DNA of 8,378 nt from Bacteroidaceae bacterium (lineage in GTDB: Bacteria > Bacteroidota > Bacteroidia > Bacteroidales > Bacteroidaceae). The stretch is from contig CAAGDO010000019.1 in the NCBI GenBank assembly GCA_900768625.1, positions 1 through 8,378 on the forward strand, in the 5' to 3' direction. The position numbers were made by a program, and so were the translations under genes. Shown here piece after piece: positions 6,828 to 8,378 of this stretch; position 1 is the first letter of the stretch, and the number at the start of each line of letters is the position of its first letter. The notes below the pieces were generated by a model. It was not told the DNA's origin. It saw nothing but the letters and a program-made list of their open reading frames with translations, and ran no database searches.

Positions 6828-7307
6828 ATGAAACGATTCATGACCATTCTGCTGGGCGTTATGCTCAGCACCATCGTGGCCGTTGCCAAGGACATCAAGA
6901 CCTACGTAGTGACCACCACTCCGCAGATGCACTGCGAGAACTGCGAAAAGAAGATCAAGAACGGCCTCCGCTTTGTGAAAGGCGTTAAGGACATCACCAC
7001 CGACGTGACCAACCAGACCGTCACCATCAAGTACGATGCCGACAAGACTTCCACCGACGCCTTCGTCAAAGCCTTCGAGAAAATCGGCTACACCGTAAAA
7101 GAAGTATGCCCCGGTAAAGCCACAGCATGCGCCAGCCAGTGCAGCCAAAGCACACAGTGTGGCCAGAGCAGCAAATGTGGCCAGAGCTCACAATGCAGCA
7201 AGGACAGCAAGTGCTGCAAAAAAGGCAAAGATGCCAAGTGCTGCAAGAAAGACAAGGACAGCAAGTGCTGCAAGAAAGGCAAAGATGCCAAGTGCTGCAA
7301 GAAATAA
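6828..7307 (+). CDS. Secreted HMA-domain protein with cysteine/lysine repeat tail
   Basis: The product is a 159-residue predicted exported metal-binding protein, 39 nt after copA in the same operon. Residues 1-20 form a signal peptide (MKRF, hydrophobic core, cleavage after AVA). No lipobox cysteine follows, so it is probably soluble in the periplasm. Residues about 23-92 form an HMA domain with the Cu-binding site MHCENC (34-39). The tail from residue 94 holds 14 cysteines and is strongly repetitive. First come four 6-residue units starting at C105 (CSQSTQ, CGQSSK, CGQSSQ, CSKDSK), then units of 9 residues, alternately KDSKCCKKG and KDAKCCKKD, to the stop. CC pairs fall at 129-130, 138-139, 147-148 and 156-157. 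The pattern resembles a metallothionein fused to a copper chaperone. A role in taking Cu(I) from CopA and holding it in the periplasm is inferred. How the cysteines stay reduced there is an open question. The tail may vary in repeat number between strains. Confidence 0.88.
   Translation: MKRFMTILLGVMLSTIVAVAKDIKTYVVTTTPQMHCENCEKKIKNGLRFVKGVKDITTDVTNQTVTIKYDADKTSTDAFVKAFEKIGYTVKEVCPGKATACASQCSQSTQCGQSSKCGQSSQCSKDSKCCKKGKDAKCCKKDKDSKCCKKGKDAKCCKK
7140..7211 (+). repeat. 18-bp coding repeats, four copies
   Basis: Units at 7140-7157, 7158-7175, 7176-7193 and 7194-7211 encode CSQSTQ, CGQSSK, CGQSSQ and CSKDSK, placing a cysteine every six residues. Third positions differ between units (TGC/TGT, AGC/TCA), so the array is not newly expanded. 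The last unit grades into the 27-bp array that follows, overlapping its first 12 bp. Confidence 0.75.
7200..7304 (+). repeat. 27-bp coding tandem repeat, four copies (54-bp higher-order unit)
   Basis: Units start at 7200, 7227, 7254 and 7281 and encode KDSKCCKKG, KDAKCCKKD, KDSKCCKKG and KDAKCCKK. The alternation gives a 54-bp unit present nearly twice, with very few differences between its copies (for example AAA versus AAG lysine codons). This suggests a fairly recent duplication of the pair. The array ends exactly at the TAA stop. Confidence 0.85.
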
Positions 7308-7314
7308 ATAGCCC

Positions 7315-7329
7315 CAGCGCAAAGCGCTG
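7315..7329 (+). other. Short GC-rich hairpin after the stop
   Basis: CAGCGC (7315-7320) and GCGCTG (7324-7329) form a 6-bp stem with an AAA loop, 8 nt after the stop codon. No T-run follows. It probably protects the 3' end of the message or works with the terminator just downstream. Confidence 0.4.
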
Positions 7330-7341
7330 CATGAACGAAAG

Positions 7342-7408
7342 AATCACACGGGAATGATGCGTTTCCTTTATCCATTAAAGCCAACGTATAATCCCCGTGT
7401 GATTTTTT
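7342..7408 (+). terminator. Intrinsic terminator of the copper operon
   Basis: AATCACACGGG (7342-7352) is the perfect reverse complement of CCCGTGTGATT (7394-7404). The stem is extended by two more pairs beyond a single mismatch (7354-7355 with 7391-7392), and six T follow from 7403. The loop between is long for an intrinsic terminator, but contains an inner hairpin, CTTTA (7366-7370) and TAAAG (7376-7380), that would shorten it. It separates the operon from the response regulator. The A residues at the stem foot may let it work from the other strand too, though no gene faces it. Confidence 0.75.
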
Positions 7409-7468
7409 GTTTAATTCGGGCTGCCGAAGGGACGTCACACAATGTTCATAAAAATTTAACGGCCCAAC

Positions 7469-7501
7469 GGTGGGTAAGGTGGGTAGGAATTCGTAATATT
7501 G
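7469..7501 (+). promoter_or_regulatory. Candidate promoter region of the response regulator gene, with 9-bp tandem repeat
   Basis: GGTGGGTA occurs at 7469-7476 and 7478-7485, a 9-bp direct repeat. TAATATTG (7494-7501) matches TAnnTTTG at all but one base and would start transcription near 7508, giving a leader of about 70 nt. No -33 TTG is seen. OmpR-type regulators bind tandem direct repeats of roughly 10 bp, so autoregulation is possible but unproven. Near the ATG, CACCTTCCCAC (7562-7572) is an inverted near-match to the repeat (GTGGG-t-AAGGTG, 7470-7481). The leader also allows alternative small stems, AAGGA with TCCTT and GTGGC with GCCAC. Beyond these and the terminator, the 271-bp gap shows nothing else. 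Confidence 0.35.
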
Positions 7502-7578
7502 CACGTCGTAAGGAGCATGTGGCATTCCTTGCAACGGCCACGAGCCATCCTTAACTTGCCACACCTTCCCACTGTAAG

Positions 7579-8259
7579 ATGGAAACAACGAAACACAAAA
7601 TCCTCGTCGTGGACGATGAGCCCGACCTGCGCGAAATTCTGCAATGCAACCTGGAGAATGCCGGCTACGAAGTCGACACGGCTGAATCAGCCGAAGAAGC
7701 GCTCCACATCCTTTCGCCCGACCATCATCTCATCTTGCTTGACGTCATGCTCGGCGGCATGTCGGGATTCCGCATGGCCGAACGCTTGCGCAAGGACCTG
7801 AAGAACAACACACCCATCATCTTCCTCACTGCCAAGGATACGGAGAACGATATGCTCACAGGATTCTCCACTGGAGGCGATGACTACATCAGCAAACCCT
7901 TCTCCCTCCATGAGGTGCTGGCCCGCATCAAAGCCATTCTTCGCCGAACGCAGACGGAACCCGAGAAAAAGGAATTGGTGCTCAACGACATCAGCATCAG
8001 CTTTACGCAAAAGACGGTGATGATTGACGGAGAGAACATACCTCTCTCTCCCAAAGAATTCGGCATCCTGAGCATGCTGGCCAAACGTCCAGGACGCATC
8101 TTTGCGCGTGAGGAGATTCTGGCAGAAGTGTGGCACGGCGACACCTATGTACTCGACCGCACAGTCGACGTGCATGTGGCCCGCATCCGCCGCAAACTGG
8201 GCGATAAAGCCTACCATCTTGTCAACCGGCAGGGCTACGGATATTGCTTTGAAGAATAG
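7579..8259 (+). CDS. OmpR/PhoB-family response regulator
   Basis: This 226-residue cytoplasmic transcription factor belongs to a two-component system. The receiver domain (residues 6-118) has the acidic pocket VDDE (11-14), the phosphoacceptor D55 in LILLDVML, T84 in FLTAKD and K106 in ISKPF, so all key residues are present. After a short linker, residues about 130-226 form the winged-helix DNA-binding domain, with LSPKEFGILSML, the recognition region DRTVDVHVARIRRKLG and the wing GYGYCFEE. Length is normal and the start gives a standard N-terminus (METTKHKILVVDDE). It lies after the copper operon terminator and has its own candidate promoter. No histidine kinase precedes it, and none starts in the 119 bp after it, so its partner is elsewhere or further downstream. 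No target can be read from the sequence; the name of a specific regulon is not warranted. Confidence 0.95.
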   Translation: METTKHKILVVDDEPDLREILQCNLENAGYEVDTAESAEEALHILSPDHHLILLDVMLGGMSGFRMAERLRKDLKNNTPIIFLTAKDTENDMLTGFSTGGDDYISKPFSLHEVLARIKAILRRTQTEPEKKELVLNDISISFTQKTVMIDGENIPLSPKEFGILSMLAKRPGRIFAREEILAEVWHGDTYVLDRTVDVHVARIRRKLGDKAYHLVNRQGYGYCFEE

Positions 8260-8300
8260 AAGTCGTCTGAACTTTTATGAAATTCAAAATTTGCCTTTAT

Positions 8301-8378
8301 TTTTGAGGCGTTTTTGGACCTTGAAGAGGGAGTGTAGCGAGCTACACGACCGATGAAAGGTCCAAAAACGACCAAAAA
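8301..8378. repeat. Two-tier hairpin repeat, copy 2
   Basis: The outer stem CGTTTTTGGACCTT (8309-8322) pairs perfectly over 14 bp with 8357-8370. The inner stem GTGTAGC (8332-8338) pairs with GCTACAC (8341-8347) around GA. Exactly nine unpaired bases lie on each side between the two stems. Outside the outer stem, TTTTTG-like bases on the left and CCAAAAA on the right extend the symmetry imperfectly. The core matches positions 1-27 with covariation. It follows the response regulator stop by about 40 bp and could act in transcript ending or stability. It lacks a T-run on the + strand and is not a standard terminator. A short mobile palindrome (REP- or MITE-like) is an alternative. Confidence 0.65.

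Noticed and set aside
7140..7304. Repeats considered as a CRISPR array
   Set aside because: They are contiguous in-frame coding repeats of 18 and 27 bp without variable spacers.
7066..7588. Minus-strand cysteine-rich open frames opposite the CCKK repeats
   Set aside because: Their cysteine content comes from the reverse complement of the coding repeats; there is no promoter, and the + strand has a signal peptide and HMA domain.

Overview
The window looks like chromosomal DNA of a Bacteroidales bacterium, most likely Prevotellaceae. The evidence is promoter elements of the Bacteroidetes type (TAnnTTTG) with no clear Shine-Dalgarno sites, a TonB-dependent receptor with the 'AACCNL.ESF..NPSVDVSY' plug typical of that phylum, and C-rich coding DNA of moderate GC. 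All six protein-coding genes lie on the + strand.

Layout. Positions 1-132 hold a hairpin repeat, a 7-bp inverted repeat and a candidate promoter. Then comes tilS (133-1395, tRNA-Ile lysidine synthetase), whose N-terminus is unusually short. The 187-bp gap that follows carries a tandem direct repeat that fits an AraC-type operator, placed just upstream of a well-formed promoter. Next is a small regulator (1583-2137) that fuses an N-terminal HMA-like metal-binding domain (MVCPRC) to an AraC DNA-binding domain. The gap after it holds a roughly 108-bp relic of a second, different TonB-dependent receptor. Three genes then read as one operon: a TonB-dependent outer-membrane receptor (2335-4398), a CopA-type Cu(I) P1B-ATPase (4503-6788) and a secreted HMA protein with a cysteine/lysine repeat tail like a metallothionein (6828-7307). 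A long-stem intrinsic terminator (7342-7408) closes the operon. After 271 bp comes an OmpR/PhoB-family response regulator (7579-8259) with no histidine kinase in view. The window ends in a two-tier hairpin repeat (8301-8378) whose core matches the hairpin at positions 1-27, with compensatory base changes.

How the genes work together (inference). The middle 6 kb is a copper-handling cassette in which a CxxC metal-binding domain recurs in three places: fused to the transcription factor (sensing), at the N-terminus of the ATPase (export from the cytoplasm) and in a secreted protein with 14 further cysteines (periplasmic capture or buffering). The receptor adds an outer-membrane step whose substrate cannot be read from sequence. 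The direct repeat upstream of the regulator suggests autoregulation. tilS and the response regulator appear to be unrelated neighbours.

Most worth a second look: the HMA-AraC fusion and its candidate operator, the cysteine-repeat tail, the receptor relic, and the covarying hairpin repeats at the two ends.
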